From Edwardsiella tarda ATCC 15947 = NBRC 105688 (GTDB taxonomy: Bacteria; Pseudomonadota; Gammaproteobacteria; Enterobacterales; Enterobacteriaceae), in contig NZ_CP084506.1 in the NCBI RefSeq assembly GCF_003113495.2, positions 1,302,001 to 1,366,000 of the forward strand: a DNA stretch of 64,000 nucleotides, written 5' to 3'. Under the pieces are notes generated by a model. That model saw nothing but the letters and a program-made list of their open reading frames with translations. It was not told where the DNA came from and did not search any database. This document shows, piece by piece, positions 1-8,914 of the stretch. The position numbers and the translations under genes are program-made. Each line of letters begins with the position of its first letter. Within the stretch, counting starts at the first letter, position 1.

Positions 1-113
1 AGGCCGCCGAGCACCCCTTCTATCAAGGGATCGCGGCGTTGAGCGCGCTGACATTACGCACCTGGCAGCACCAGTTTGCTCTCGCCGATGTCGACGTGAA
101 GTTGTATCGCTGA
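1..113 (+). CDS. TorD/DmsD-type redox-enzyme chaperone, C-terminal end only (partial)
   Basis: The window opens inside a reading frame (codons from base 3) that encodes about 36 residues and stops at TGA 111-113, sharing its last base with the ATG of the next gene. The readable end (FYQGIAALSALTLRTWQ) resembles the C-terminal helix of TorD/DmsD/NarJ-family chaperones, which bind twin-arginine leaders and help insert molybdenum cofactor. A NapF-like ferredoxin gene and then ycaD follow; dms genes lie beside ycaD in E. coli, so an upstream dms-type operon is likely. Only the tail is visible, so the family call is tentative. Confidence 0.5.
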   Translation, partial: AAEHPFYQGIAALSALTLRTWQHQFALADVDVKLYR

Positions 114-685
114 TGAGCGAGCGGCGCGATGAGCGTTACTACCGGGCCTGGATGAGCCATCGTCACGTCAGTCGGCGCGGGTTATTGCGTGGCTTATTGG
201 GGGGCGGGCGCGCGGTGCAACGCCAGGCGTTGCAGGCCTCTCTACAGCGCGCGCGCGGGCGGCCGCCTTATGCCTTGGCGGAGGCGGCCTTTCTGGCGAG
301 TTGCGATGGGTGTGCGGCCTGTGTCACTGCCTGCCCCTACGGCCTGATCGCCCTGCATGAAGGGGTAGCCTGGCTGGAGGTCGACTTCTGTGGTTGCGAT
401 ACGCAGCACTGTCAGGCCTGCGCCGATGCCTGCTCTCGGGGGGCATTGCTGGCGCAGCTACCCGCCGATACCGCCTGGCGCCCGCAGTTGGACAGCCATT
501 GTCTCGGGCGCTATAGCGACTGCCGCCAGTGCCAGCTCGCCTGTCCTCAACAGGCGTTGTCGTTTGATGCACAGAGTCAGCCGCAGTTGGATGAGGCGCG
601 CTGCGATGGCTGTGGGCTGTGCAAGCTGGCTTGCCATTCCGGCCATCTACACCTCCAGGCTGGCATCGCTCATGGGCGCGATTGA
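113..685 (+). CDS. napF: NapF-like 4Fe-4S ferredoxin-type protein
   Basis: This 190-residue protein has four cysteine clusters typical of a poly-ferredoxin: C64/C67/C70/C74, C93-C107, C130/C137/C140/C144 and C164/C167/C170/C174. A twin-arginine-like stretch (SRRGLLRG, about residues 20-27) lies near the N-terminus, as in E. coli NapF, a cytoplasmic iron-sulfur protein that assists maturation of molybdo-oxidoreductases. Its ATG overlaps the stop of the upstream chaperone gene, so the two are translationally coupled. This looks like the accessory tail of a DMSO-reductase-type operon rather than a nap operon. The protein is about 25 residues longer than E. coli NapF, with an extended N-terminus. 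The last cluster has CH where CP is usual. Confidence 0.75.
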   Translation: MSERRDERYYRAWMSHRHVSRRGLLRGLLGGGRAVQRQALQASLQRARGRPPYALAEAAFLASCDGCAACVTACPYGLIALHEGVAWLEVDFCGCDTQHCQACADACSRGALLAQLPADTAWRPQLDSHCLGRYSDCRQCQLACPQQALSFDAQSQPQLDEARCDGCGLCKLACHSGHLHLQAGIAHGRD

Positions 686-759
686 GGCTCTGTCCCGCAA
701 CCTTGCCAAGGTGAGTGTTACCAGATTGCAACATTTTTAGTTGAACAGTTAATGAACAA

Positions 760-787
760 TTGACATTTTTGTCGCAAGTGGCATGAT
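760..787 (+). promoter_or_regulatory. Candidate sigma-70 promoter for ycaD
   Basis: A perfect -35 TTGACA (760-765) is followed 16 bases later by CATGAT (782-787), a four-of-six -10 match. It lies in the AT-rich gap between napF and ycaD, about 40 bases before the start codon. Seen by eye only. Confidence 0.45.
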
Positions 788-828
788 GCGCACACTTTTC
801 TTGTTTTTGTCGGTGCGGTCACGTTTCC

Positions 829-1974
829 ATGTTCTCGCTCTCTCGTCCGGTGTTCGCTTTGCTCTGTGGGCTGTTACTGCTGACGGTCGCCATGGCACTG
901 CTCAATACCCTGGTGCCGTTGTGGCTGGATCAACGCCATCTGGCGACGTGGCAGGTCGGCCTGGTCGGCTCCTCCTACTTCCTGGGTAACCTGGTTGGCA
1001 CCTTGCTGACCGGTTGGGTCATCCTGCGTCACGGTTTCAACCAAAGCTACTACTATGCCTGCCTGCTGTTTGCCGCCTCGACGGCGGCATTGGGGATGGC
1101 CAATGGGTTTTGGGGCTGGCTATTGTGGCGTTTCCTGGCCGGTATCGGCTGCGCCATGATCTGGGTGATCGTGGAAAGCGCCTTACTGCGCAGCGGAACC
1201 AACGCGAACCGCGGCCAGTTATTGGCGGCCTATATGACCATCTACTATCTGGGCACCGTGTTGGGGCAGTTGGCGCTCGGCGCCATCGCTACCGCGTTGT
1301 TGCAGGTCATTCCTTGGACCACGGCGCTGATGGTGGTAGCGATGCTGCCACTCTGTTTCGCGCGCATCGAACGTCCCCAACCGCATGCGGGAGGGATGTC
1401 GCTCTGGCCGCTGTTGCGTCGGCGTAGCGCCCGCCTGGGGGTGAATGGCTGCGTAATCTCGGGGGCGATCCTCGGCACGCTGTATGGCTTGTTGCCGCTC
1501 TATCTGAGTCACCAGGGGATGAGTGACTCACGCATCGGCTATTGGATGGCACTGCTGGTCAGCGCCGGTATCCTCGGCCAGTGGCCGGTGGGGCGCCTGG
1601 CGGATCGTTATGGTCGCCTGCTGGTGCTGCGCGTGCAGGTGTTTGTGCTGATCCTCGGCAGCCTGGCTATGTTGGTTAGCCCACAGGGGATGGTGCCTGC
1701 GCTGTTTACCCTGGGCGCGGCCGGGTTCACCCTCTACCCGGTGGCGATGTCGTGGGCCTGTGAGCGCGCCGATCGCCATGAGTTGGTGGCGATGAATCAG
1801 GCATTATTGATGAGTTATACCCTGGGTAGTCTGGCCGGGCCAGCGGTGGTGGCGTTACTGATGCAGCGCTTTTCCGATCACTGGATGTTTGTCACCATTG
1901 CCGCCATCGCGCTGTGTTATCTGTTGATGCTGCTGCGCCGCCCCGAGGGGCACTCCGCGTTACCCGTTACCTAA
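829..1974 (+). CDS. ycaD: MFS transporter YcaD
   Basis: This 381-residue protein is colinear with E. coli YcaD (382 residues), a twelve-helix inner-membrane transporter of the major facilitator superfamily with unknown substrate. It shows the loop after helix 2 ([18 protein letters not shown]), the helix 4 segment [15 protein letters not shown], the mid-loop ARLGVNGC and the motif [13 protein letters not shown] in the second half. The start ATG gives [12 protein letters not shown], matching the family N-terminus. The gene stands alone, with a predicted promoter upstream and a strong hairpin downstream. Syntenic with dms-ycaD in E. coli. Confidence 0.93.
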   Translation: MFSLSRPVFALLCGLLLLTVAMALLNTLVPLWLDQRHLATWQVGLVGSSYFLGNLVGTLLTGWVILRHGFNQSYYYACLLFAASTAALGMANGFWGWLLWRFLAGIGCAMIWVIVESALLRSGTNANRGQLLAAYMTIYYLGTVLGQLALGAIATALLQVIPWTTALMVVAMLPLCFARIERPQPHAGGMSLWPLLRRRSARLGVNGCVISGAILGTLYGLLPLYLSHQGMSDSRIGYWMALLVSAGILGQWPVGRLADRYGRLLVLRVQVFVLILGSLAMLVSPQGMVPALFTLGAAGFTLYPVAMSWACERADRHELVAMNQALLMSYTLGSLAGPAVVALLMQRFSDHWMFVTIAAIALCYLLMLLRRPEGHSALPVT

Positions 1975-1980
1975 AATAAC

Positions 1981-2009
1981 ACACCCCGCACCATGACGGT
2001 GCGGGGTGT
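1981..2009. terminator. Hairpin between ycaD and the EIIA-like gene
   Basis: A 12-bp perfect inverted repeat (ACACCCCGCACC and complement) with a 5-base loop starts 7 bases after the ycaD stop. There is no good T-run on the plus strand. It lies between convergent genes and may act on both. Confidence 0.65.
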
Positions 2010-2045
2010 CGGATTTGTGCGCGTCGCCCGGGAGGGGCGTGTCAC

Positions 2046-2498
2046 TTAGTGCAGCAGGGTCGCCTGAATACGGGCACCCAACATGTTTTGGCTGGTTGCC
2101 TGGGTCAGCAGTTCGAAACCGTTGTTGATTTCCAACCAGTTTTCGATCTGGCCGTGCAAATCATACAGTGCCTGCTGCGTCCCGGCGGAGAGCGTGATAA
2201 TCAGGGTCACTTCAGCTCCATCTGGCATGACGACCGGTTTATCACACTTGAGTACGGATGCTTCCCCCTTCTCACTGAGTACCCCATGTTGCGGTTGGGC
2301 AAATACCAGCATCACACCTTCGCGTACCATGAAATCCTGCTTGCCCCGTTTCAGTGCGTCGATGATGTGCAGCGGATAATGGGCGTTAACCTTCTTATCG
2401 CTGATCAGCGGTTGACAGGCAAGATGGATGGCATGGCGCCAGCTCAGCGGCTGGTGGCAATACTGCCAGCGTTGGTCGAGAGTTGCATCAATAGACAT
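2046..2498 (-). CDS. Degenerate PTS EIIA-like protein (150 aa)
   Basis: The fold resembles the fructose/mannitol-type EIIA family: WRHAIHLACQPL near residues 20-31, then a VREGVMLVFAQPQHGV block at 58-73, a PV strand (VVMPDG) and a terminal helix. In active members the central block reads PHARPExGV, with the His taking phosphate from HPr. Here F66 occupies the His position on my alignment and the preceding Pro is Val; the only nearby His is H71. The second conserved His before the last helix is also replaced. The frame stays open upstream to 2609, but the ATG at 2498 has a well-placed AGGAGG-type site (GGAGGATTTT), so I start there. No EIIB or EIIC gene is nearby. A regulatory or non-catalytic role is inference. 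Confidence 0.6.
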   Translation of the reverse strand: MSIDATLDQRWQYCHQPLSWRHAIHLACQPLISDKKVNAHYPLHIIDALKRGKQDFMVREGVMLVFAQPQHGVLSEKGEASVLKCDKPVVMPDGAEVTLIITLSAGTQQALYDLHGQIENWLEINNGFELLTQATSQNMLGARIQATLLH

Positions 2499-2609
2499 AA
2501 AATCCTCCGGTAACCTTGCACCTAAAAGCGTTATCCATACTGTCCCTAGTGATAACGTTATGGGGACGCTTAACGAATAGAGTGTGAAGCGTGGGTACAA
2601 GTTCAGCAT

Positions 2610-2899
2610 TTAAAAACAGTGTTTCACGCGTAACAGATTGATTTATAACATCTAATCTCTTGCGGTGTAAAAACAGTGTATCGACTCAAGTCACAGAAGT
2701 CACTGACTAGAAGAATTTCTAATAATCGTCATTCTCTCATTACATTACTTAAATTATTGCCGCTATCTTGGTGTAATAATTCAGCAAAAAGCCGTAATGT
2801 CCGATGAATATCCTAAAAATATAGCAGGACGCATAAGATCCGCGGAGGCGGTGAGGTGAGCGGGGCAGGGTAAGGCGGCCCCGTTAGGGGCCGTGGCGA
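2610..2899. other. AT-rich non-coding gap
   Basis: About 290 bases between two minus-strand genes. It includes an AT-rich stretch (2640-2820) that probably carries the promoter of the EIIA-like gene, and a hairpin next to the DUF1471 gene. I see no ORF with a ribosome site. Confidence 0.5.
2876..2893 (-). terminator. Hairpin after the DUF1471 gene
   Basis: CGGCCCC (2876-2882) and GGGGCCG (2887-2893) form a 7-bp stem with a 4-base loop, immediately after the stop of the minus-strand DUF1471 gene. No T-run follows, so efficiency is uncertain. Confidence 0.45.
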
Positions 2900-3169
2900 T
2901 TATTTATAGATTTCGGCGGTGGCGGTCACGCTGTTACCCATGCCGGTGGTGCCTAATCCGGTGATATGGAAGTACTCTCCCCCTTGTTGCGCGGCCTTCT
3001 GGGCCAGCGCCGCGACGGCCTGATCCGGCGTCCCGTTGGGGATCTGGACACGAATGGCGCCGATGCGCTGCTGATCCATGGCCCGCTGGCTATCGATCTG
3101 GCTAGCGGCGAAGGCGGAGGTGGCGCTTAACAGTAGGGTCAAGGCGGTGGCGATGGTTACTTTTTTCAT
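2900..3169 (-). CDS. Small periplasmic DUF1471 (YdgH/BhsA/McbA/RclB-type) protein
   Basis: This 89-residue protein starts with a clear signal peptide (MKKVTIATALTLLLSATSAFA, cleavage after AFA). The mature part ends VTATAEIYK, the hallmark end of the DUF1471 family, whose members (BhsA, McbA, YhcN, RclB) are small stress-induced periplasmic or outer-membrane-associated proteins. It lies 37 bases downstream of the CcdA-like gene on the same strand and may be the last gene of that operon. E. coli rclB, next to the DUF417 gene rclC, belongs to this family, which makes the neighbourhood suggestive. Which subfamily it belongs to cannot be told by eye. Confidence 0.8.
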   Translation of the reverse strand: MKKVTIATALTLLLSATSAFAASQIDSQRAMDQQRIGAIRVQIPNGTPDQAVAALAQKAAQQGGEYFHITGLGTTGMGNSVTATAEIYK

Positions 3170-3206
3170 GGTGAAATCCTTATTGTCGTTACGGGTCGTT
3201 GATGAA

Positions 3207-3935
3207 TTACAGTGCGGTGGTGAGGTTAATCAGCCACGCGGGGGAGAGGGCGATCAAGGCGCTCTCCAATTTTTTATCCAGACCGCTGAGCACCAGCAGT
3301 CCCACGCTGAGCAGGCTCCAGCCCATCAGTTTGCGTCCCCATTCACTCAGCTGTGCCAGTCTGGCGCGGCGCTGCAGGAAAAACTGGCGTGACAGCAGGC
3401 CGATGCCGATCAACGGGAGCAGGGCGCCGAGGCTGAACAGCAGCATGACACCGCCGACGGCGAAGAGGTTTTCTCCTCGACTGGCCAGGGCGATGGCGGC
3501 ACCCAGCGTCGGGCCGATGCAGGGCGTCCAGACCAGACCTAACAGCAGGCCGACGATCAGTTGACCGCGGGCGGTGTTCGGCTGAAAGCGGCTCAACCAG
3601 GTCTGTCCCCGGCCGCTGAGCGCGGCACTCTGTCGGCTCATCCAGGCCTGTACTCGGCTATTCAGCAGCCATAGCGCCGCCAACAACATCAAAACCGCGG
3701 CCATGTCGCGTAGGAGACGGCCATCGAATCCTAGGCTGAAGCCCAACGAGGCGATGAACACCCCGGTCAGGGTGAAGGCCGCCGCCATGCCGAGGGCCAG
3801 AAACAGGAGCCCCCAGCGGCTGCGCGCCATCGCCGATGAGGCCACGATGGGCAGGATCGGTAGCACGCAGGGAGAGAGGGTGGTCAGTATGCCGGCCAGC
3901 AGGCTGAGCCCCAGCGTTAATAGGCTTATCTCCAT
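3207..3935 (-). CDS. CcdA/DsbD-type transmembrane thiol-electron carrier
   Basis: This 242-residue protein has about six hydrophobic helices. The two conserved cysteines sit in paired motifs: LSPCVLPILP near residue 23 and WTPCIGPTLG near residue 137. CcdA and the DsbD core pass reducing equivalents from cytoplasmic thioredoxin across the membrane to periplasmic thiol proteins. The periplasmic thioredoxin encoded just upstream (9-base gap) is the obvious partner. There are no cytochrome c maturation genes nearby, so a role in thiol repair is more likely than c-type cytochrome assembly. This role is inferred from context. Confidence 0.85.
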   Translation of the reverse strand: MEISLLTLGLSLLAGILTTLSPCVLPILPIVASSAMARSRWGLLFLALGMAAAFTLTGVFIASLGFSLGFDGRLLRDMAAVLMLLAALWLLNSRVQAWMSRQSAALSGRGQTWLSRFQPNTARGQLIVGLLLGLVWTPCIGPTLGAAIALASRGENLFAVGGVMLLFSLGALLPLIGIGLLSRQFFLQRRARLAQLSEWGRKLMGWSLLSVGLLVLSGLDKKLESALIALSPAWLINLTTAL

Positions 3936-3944
3936 GGCAACCCC

Positions 3945-4322
3945 TTAGTGGCGCAAGAAATCGGCGAGCGCTTGGGGTGAGGTCTCACCGATGCTACGCC
4001 GTACCTCTTGGCCGTTGCGATAGAGGATCAGGGTGCTCTGTTGGCTGACACGAAACGACTTCAACGCGGCCCTCTGGGTATCGAAGTTCAAGGTAAAGAC
4101 ACGCAGATCGCGCTGGGCCGGCTGGGCGAAGAGCGGTGTCAACTCACGCATCTGGCGTTTGCACACCGGACACCAGTCGGCATAGACATCGATCAGGACC
4201 GGGGCGCCGCTGGCCCGAGCCTGGTTAAAGGCGGCCTCGTCGTACTTTTCCACCGTGGCGGCCTGTACGGCCGCCGACAGTAATAGCGCGGGGAGCAGGA
4301 GCCAGGCGTTATGCATTTTCAT
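3945..4322 (-). CDS. Periplasmic thioredoxin-fold protein (WCPVC)
   Basis: The 125-residue protein has an N-terminal signal sequence (LLLPALLLSAAVQA, cleavage near residue 21) and a thioredoxin active site DWCPVCKRQM at about residues 49-58. In classic thioredoxins the cis-proline motif (IPT) follows; here the matching position reads QST (VSQQSTLILYRNGQEV), so the cis-proline appears replaced by serine. Its first base overlaps the last base of the DUF417 gene, and a CcdA-type gene follows after 9 bases, which fits a membrane-to-periplasm reductant relay. The substrate is unknown. Confidence 0.82.
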   Translation of the reverse strand: MKMHNAWLLLPALLLSAAVQAATVEKYDEAAFNQARASGAPVLIDVYADWCPVCKRQMRELTPLFAQPAQRDLRVFTLNFDTQRAALKSFRVSQQSTLILYRNGQEVRRSIGETSPQALADFLRH

Positions 4323-4792
4323 CAGGCTTTCTCCGAGGTGGCGGCGGTTAGCACCGCGCGGTTACGTTCGACGATACTGAGACTGATGGCGAAGAAGGCC
4401 AGATCCTTAAACAGGAAGAATTCGGTGATCGGTACGCCATCCACCACCTTGAAGACCCCCGGGGTGGTAAACATAAAGCTGAGTGTGACGGCGAAGACCA
4501 CGCAGGAGGCGAGTCCGGCATAGAGGCCGATGCGTGCCTGCTTCAGGCCGATCAGCAGTGCCACCCCGATCACGATCTCGGCCAGACCGATCAGGTTGGA
4601 GACGGTCTGAACGCTGAAGACGCCATATAACCAGGCCATCAAGAAGTGATGCTCGACCAGGGGTTTGATCGCCGCTGCCTCTGTCGGGGTGAATTTAAAG
4701 ATCCCTAACCAAATCAGGATCAGCGCCGTCGCCAACAGGCCGATCACTTCGCCGCGGCGGCCGTGGTATTTGCATGATTTCATCGTTATCAT
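4322..4792 (-). CDS. DUF417 (YkgB/RclC-like) inner-membrane protein
   Basis: A membrane protein of about 156 residues with four hydrophobic segments. It shows the DUF417 features LIWLGIFKFTPTEAAAIKPLVE near the N-terminus and LSFMFTTPGVF in the third segment. E. coli RclC, a reactive-chlorine resistance protein, belongs to this family. The frame is open to 4834, but the two best starts are ATG 4792 and ATG 4783; neither has a strong ribosome site. The gene heads a tight minus-strand run with the thioredoxin and CcdA genes. A predicted promoter (TTGACT 4847-4842, CATAGT 4823-4818) and an inverted-repeat operator sit directly upstream. Biochemical function is unknown for the family. Confidence 0.8.
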   Translation of the reverse strand: MITMKSCKYHGRRGEVIGLLATALILIWLGIFKFTPTEAAAIKPLVEHHFLMAWLYGVFSVQTVSNLIGLAEIVIGVALLIGLKQARIGLYAGLASCVVFAVTLSFMFTTPGVFKVVDGVPITEFFLFKDLAFFAISLSIVERNRAVLTAATSEKA

Positions 4793-4794
4793 CT

Positions 4795-4816
4795 TTTTGT
4801 AATGTTCAATACAATA
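4795..4816. promoter_or_regulatory. Predicted operator copy 1 (TTTTGTA-N8-TACAATA)
   Basis: TTTTGTA (4795-4801), an 8-base gap, then TACAATA (4810-4816) form a near-perfect inverted repeat. It covers the expected transcription start of the DUF417 operon, just before its start codon. The same motif with the same spacing recurs at 4851-4872. Two copies between divergent genes, one of them a TetR regulator, is a typical autoregulated arrangement. Confidence 0.6.
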
Positions 4817-4817
4817 T

Positions 4818-4847
4818 ACTATGTGTTGGATCATGTAGCGCAGTCAA
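4818..4847 (-). promoter_or_regulatory. Candidate promoter of the DUF417-thioredoxin-CcdA operon
   Basis: Read on the minus strand, TTGACT (4847-4842) and CATAGT (4823-4818) are separated by 18 bases, a reasonable sigma-70 match. Operator copy 1 lies over the expected start point. Confidence 0.45.
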
Positions 4848-4854
4848 GTATTTT
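4826..4854 (+). promoter_or_regulatory. Candidate promoter of the TetR-family gene
   Basis: TTGGAT (4826-4831) and TATTTT (4849-4854) are 17 bases apart on the plus strand. Operator copy 2 overlaps the -10, so binding there would block the regulator's own transcription. Confidence 0.45.
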
Positions 4855-4872
4855 GTAGTTATAAATACAAAA
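4851..4872. promoter_or_regulatory. Predicted operator copy 2 (TTTTGTA-N8-TACAAAA)
   Basis: A perfect 7-bp inverted repeat, TTTTGTA (4851-4857) and TACAAAA (4866-4872), with the same 8-base gap as copy 1. It overlaps the predicted -10 of the regulator gene and ends 21 bases before its start codon. Confidence 0.62.
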
Positions 4873-4893
4873 ATAGAAAAACAGGGTGGTAGG

Positions 4894-5514
4894 ATGAACG
4901 CGCAGACAACGAAGAAGGCCGGTCGACCTCAGAAGTTCGATCGGGAACAGGTGCTGGAGAAGCTGCTGCAGCTATTTTGGCTACAAGGGTATGAGGGGAC
5001 GTCGATCGCGGAGATCGTTAAGTGTGCGGGCATCAATCCGCCAACGCTGTATGCCTCGTTTGGCAGCAAGGAGCAGGTGTTCGCCCTGGTGATGGAGCGC
5101 TATATCCAGCGCTACCTGAGTGAGGTGATCGCCAGCATCGAGGCCCCGGGATTATCGCCTGGCGCGCGTATCGAGCTGTTTCTGACTCGTTTCGTCGAGG
5201 TGATCACCCAGCCCGCTTACCCGCGTGGCTGCATGTTGCTGTTCGAACTGTTTACCTATCATAAGAAACCACCGGCGATCTTTGCCGGCATGAACGAGGC
5301 GGGCAAGGCGTTCTTTGCCGACTTCTGCGCGCTGGTGGCGCAGGGGATTGCCGATGGCGAACTGCAAGAGATGGGCTCGGCACAGCAGACGGCGCTGTTG
5401 ATCCTCACCTTCGAGAAGGGGCTGGCGATGCAGGCTAAGGCGGGCAGCGATCGCGAGACCTTGCTGCACATCAGCCGTCAGTTTGTGCGTATGTTAAGTC
5501 GCGCGTCGAGATAA
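4894..5514 (+). CDS. TetR/AcrR-family transcriptional regulator
   Basis: The 206-residue protein has an N-terminal helix-turn-helix domain typical of TetR regulators: GRPQKFDREQVLEKLLQLFW then GYEGTSIAEIVKCAGINPPTLYASFGSKEQVF (about residues 10-65). The C-terminal ligand domain includes YPRGCMLLFELF, a Cys-containing segment shared with one TetR subfamily. The frame is open upstream to 4774, but ATG 4894 gives the family-type N-terminus and the longer version would run across both operators. It is divergent from the DUF417-thioredoxin-CcdA genes and is their most likely repressor. The inducer is unknown; a thiol-reactive or oxidant signal is a guess from the target genes. Confidence 0.88.
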   Translation: MNAQTTKKAGRPQKFDREQVLEKLLQLFWLQGYEGTSIAEIVKCAGINPPTLYASFGSKEQVFALVMERYIQRYLSEVIASIEAPGLSPGARIELFLTRFVEVITQPAYPRGCMLLFELFTYHKKPPAIFAGMNEAGKAFFADFCALVAQGIADGELQEMGSAQQTALLILTFEKGLAMQAKAGSDRETLLHISRQFVRMLSRASR

Positions 5515-5518
5515 CTAG

Positions 5519-5542
5519 ACACGGCGCCCTGGGGCGCCGTGT
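5519..5542. terminator. Bidirectional hairpin between the TetR gene and pflA
   Basis: ACACGGCGCC (5519-5528) and GGCGCCGTGT (5533-5542) form a perfect 10-bp stem with a 4-base loop between convergent genes. T-rich flanks are short. Confidence 0.75.
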
Positions 5543-5554
5543 CTTAGGCGCGCC

Positions 5555-6295
5555 TTAGTAGATCACCTTGTGACCATACTCTTCGAGGATACCTTTGACC
5601 CTCTCCATGATCTCGCGTGAGGGCGGTTTCACGTCGCCCAGTTGGTAAGTTTCCCCCATCGCTTCCCATTTGTGCTTGCCCAGTTCATGGTAGGGGAGTA
5701 GCTCGATCTTTTCGATATTCTTCATATCTTTGGTGAATTCACCCAGCAGACGGGCCGAGGCCTCATCGTCCGACCAACCCGGTACCACCACGTAACGGAT
5801 CCAGGTCTTCTGATTGCGCTTGGCCAGATAGCGGCAAAACTCCAGCGTGCGGTGGTTAGAGACGCCGACCAGGTTCTTATGGATATCGTCGTTCATCTGC
5901 TTGAGATCGAGCATCACCAGATCGGTGACGTCCAGCAGTTCATCGACCACCGGATCATAGCGGCGCACGAAGCCGTTGGTGTCCAGGCAGGTGTGGATGC
6001 CTTCTGCCTTGCAGGCGCGGAACCAGTCGCGCACAAACTCGGCCTGGAGCATGGCCTCGCCACCGGACGCCGTCACACCGCCGCCGGAGGCATTCATAAA
6101 GTGACGATAGGTGACGGTGTCTTTCATCAGCTCTTCGACGGTCACCTCTTTACCGCCGTGGGTATCCCAGGTATCGCGGTTATGACAATACAGGCAACGC
6201 ATCAGGCAGCCCTGGAAGAAGGTGATAAAGCGGATGCCTGGGCCGTCGACGGTGCCGCAGGATTCGAACGAATGGATACGACCGGTTACTGACAT
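5555..6295 (-). CDS. pflA: Pyruvate formate-lyase-activating enzyme (radical SAM)
   Basis: The 246-residue protein has the same length as E. coli PflA and carries the radical-SAM cluster motif C30-xxx-C34-xx-C37 in [16 protein letters not shown]. It uses S-adenosylmethionine to make the glycyl radical on PflB under anaerobic conditions. It lies downstream of pflB on the same strand, as in E. coli, separated by about 270 bases that hold a terminator and a second long inverted repeat. Expression is therefore probably partly uncoupled from pflB. Confidence 0.96.
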   Translation of the reverse strand: MSVTGRIHSFESCGTVDGPGIRFITFFQGCLMRCLYCHNRDTWDTHGGKEVTVEELMKDTVTYRHFMNASGGGVTASGGEAMLQAEFVRDWFRACKAEGIHTCLDTNGFVRRYDPVVDELLDVTDLVMLDLKQMNDDIHKNLVGVSNHRTLEFCRYLAKRNQKTWIRYVVVPGWSDDEASARLLGEFTKDMKNIEKIELLPYHELGKHKWEAMGETYQLGDVKPPSREIMERVKGILEEYGHKVIY

Positions 6296-6389
6296 TGCGG
6301 GGTTATCTCCAAAATTGACTGATCAATAGCAGTCGTGAAGCCATACGGTGCGGGCGGCGTTAACGGATTACCCGCGACCGATGGTAGTA

Positions 6390-6447
6390 ACTGTTTTGCC
6401 CGGTCTCCCGGCCTGGCTCATGACGGAGAGCGACCCGGCAAAACAGT
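6390..6447. repeat. Long imperfect hairpin between pflB and pflA
   Basis: ACTGTTTTGCCCGGTC (6390-6405) pairs with GACCCGGCAAAACAGT (6432-6447), 16 bp with one mismatch. An inner TCTCC/GGAGA pair can extend the structure. It lies in the pflB-pflA gap, downstream of the pflB terminator. It could be an mRNA-stabilising or REP-like element; I do not recognise it as ERIC or BIME. Confidence 0.55.
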
Positions 6448-6512
6448 CAAGGCTGCCGTCGTGGCGGCATGGCTCGAGTCGGTTTTCCTCCCGTGGCAGG
6501 ACGCACAATAGT

Positions 6513-6540
6513 AAAAAGGCCCCACCGGGGTGGAGCCTTT
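6513..6540 (-). terminator. pflB: Intrinsic terminator of pflB
   Basis: On the minus strand a stem of about 10 bp (AAGGCTCCACC with GGTGGGGCCTT) is followed by a T-run. It starts about 30 bases after the pflB stop and would reduce read-through into pflA. Confidence 0.75.
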
Positions 6541-6569
6541 ATTTTATGCCATTTTACCCAGTCAGGGAA

Positions 6570-8852
<2,283 letters not shown>

Positions 8853-8914
8853 TTAAACACCTACCTTCTAGTGTGGATTTCTTTGTAACCCGTTACTACG
8901 CGTACAACAGACGA

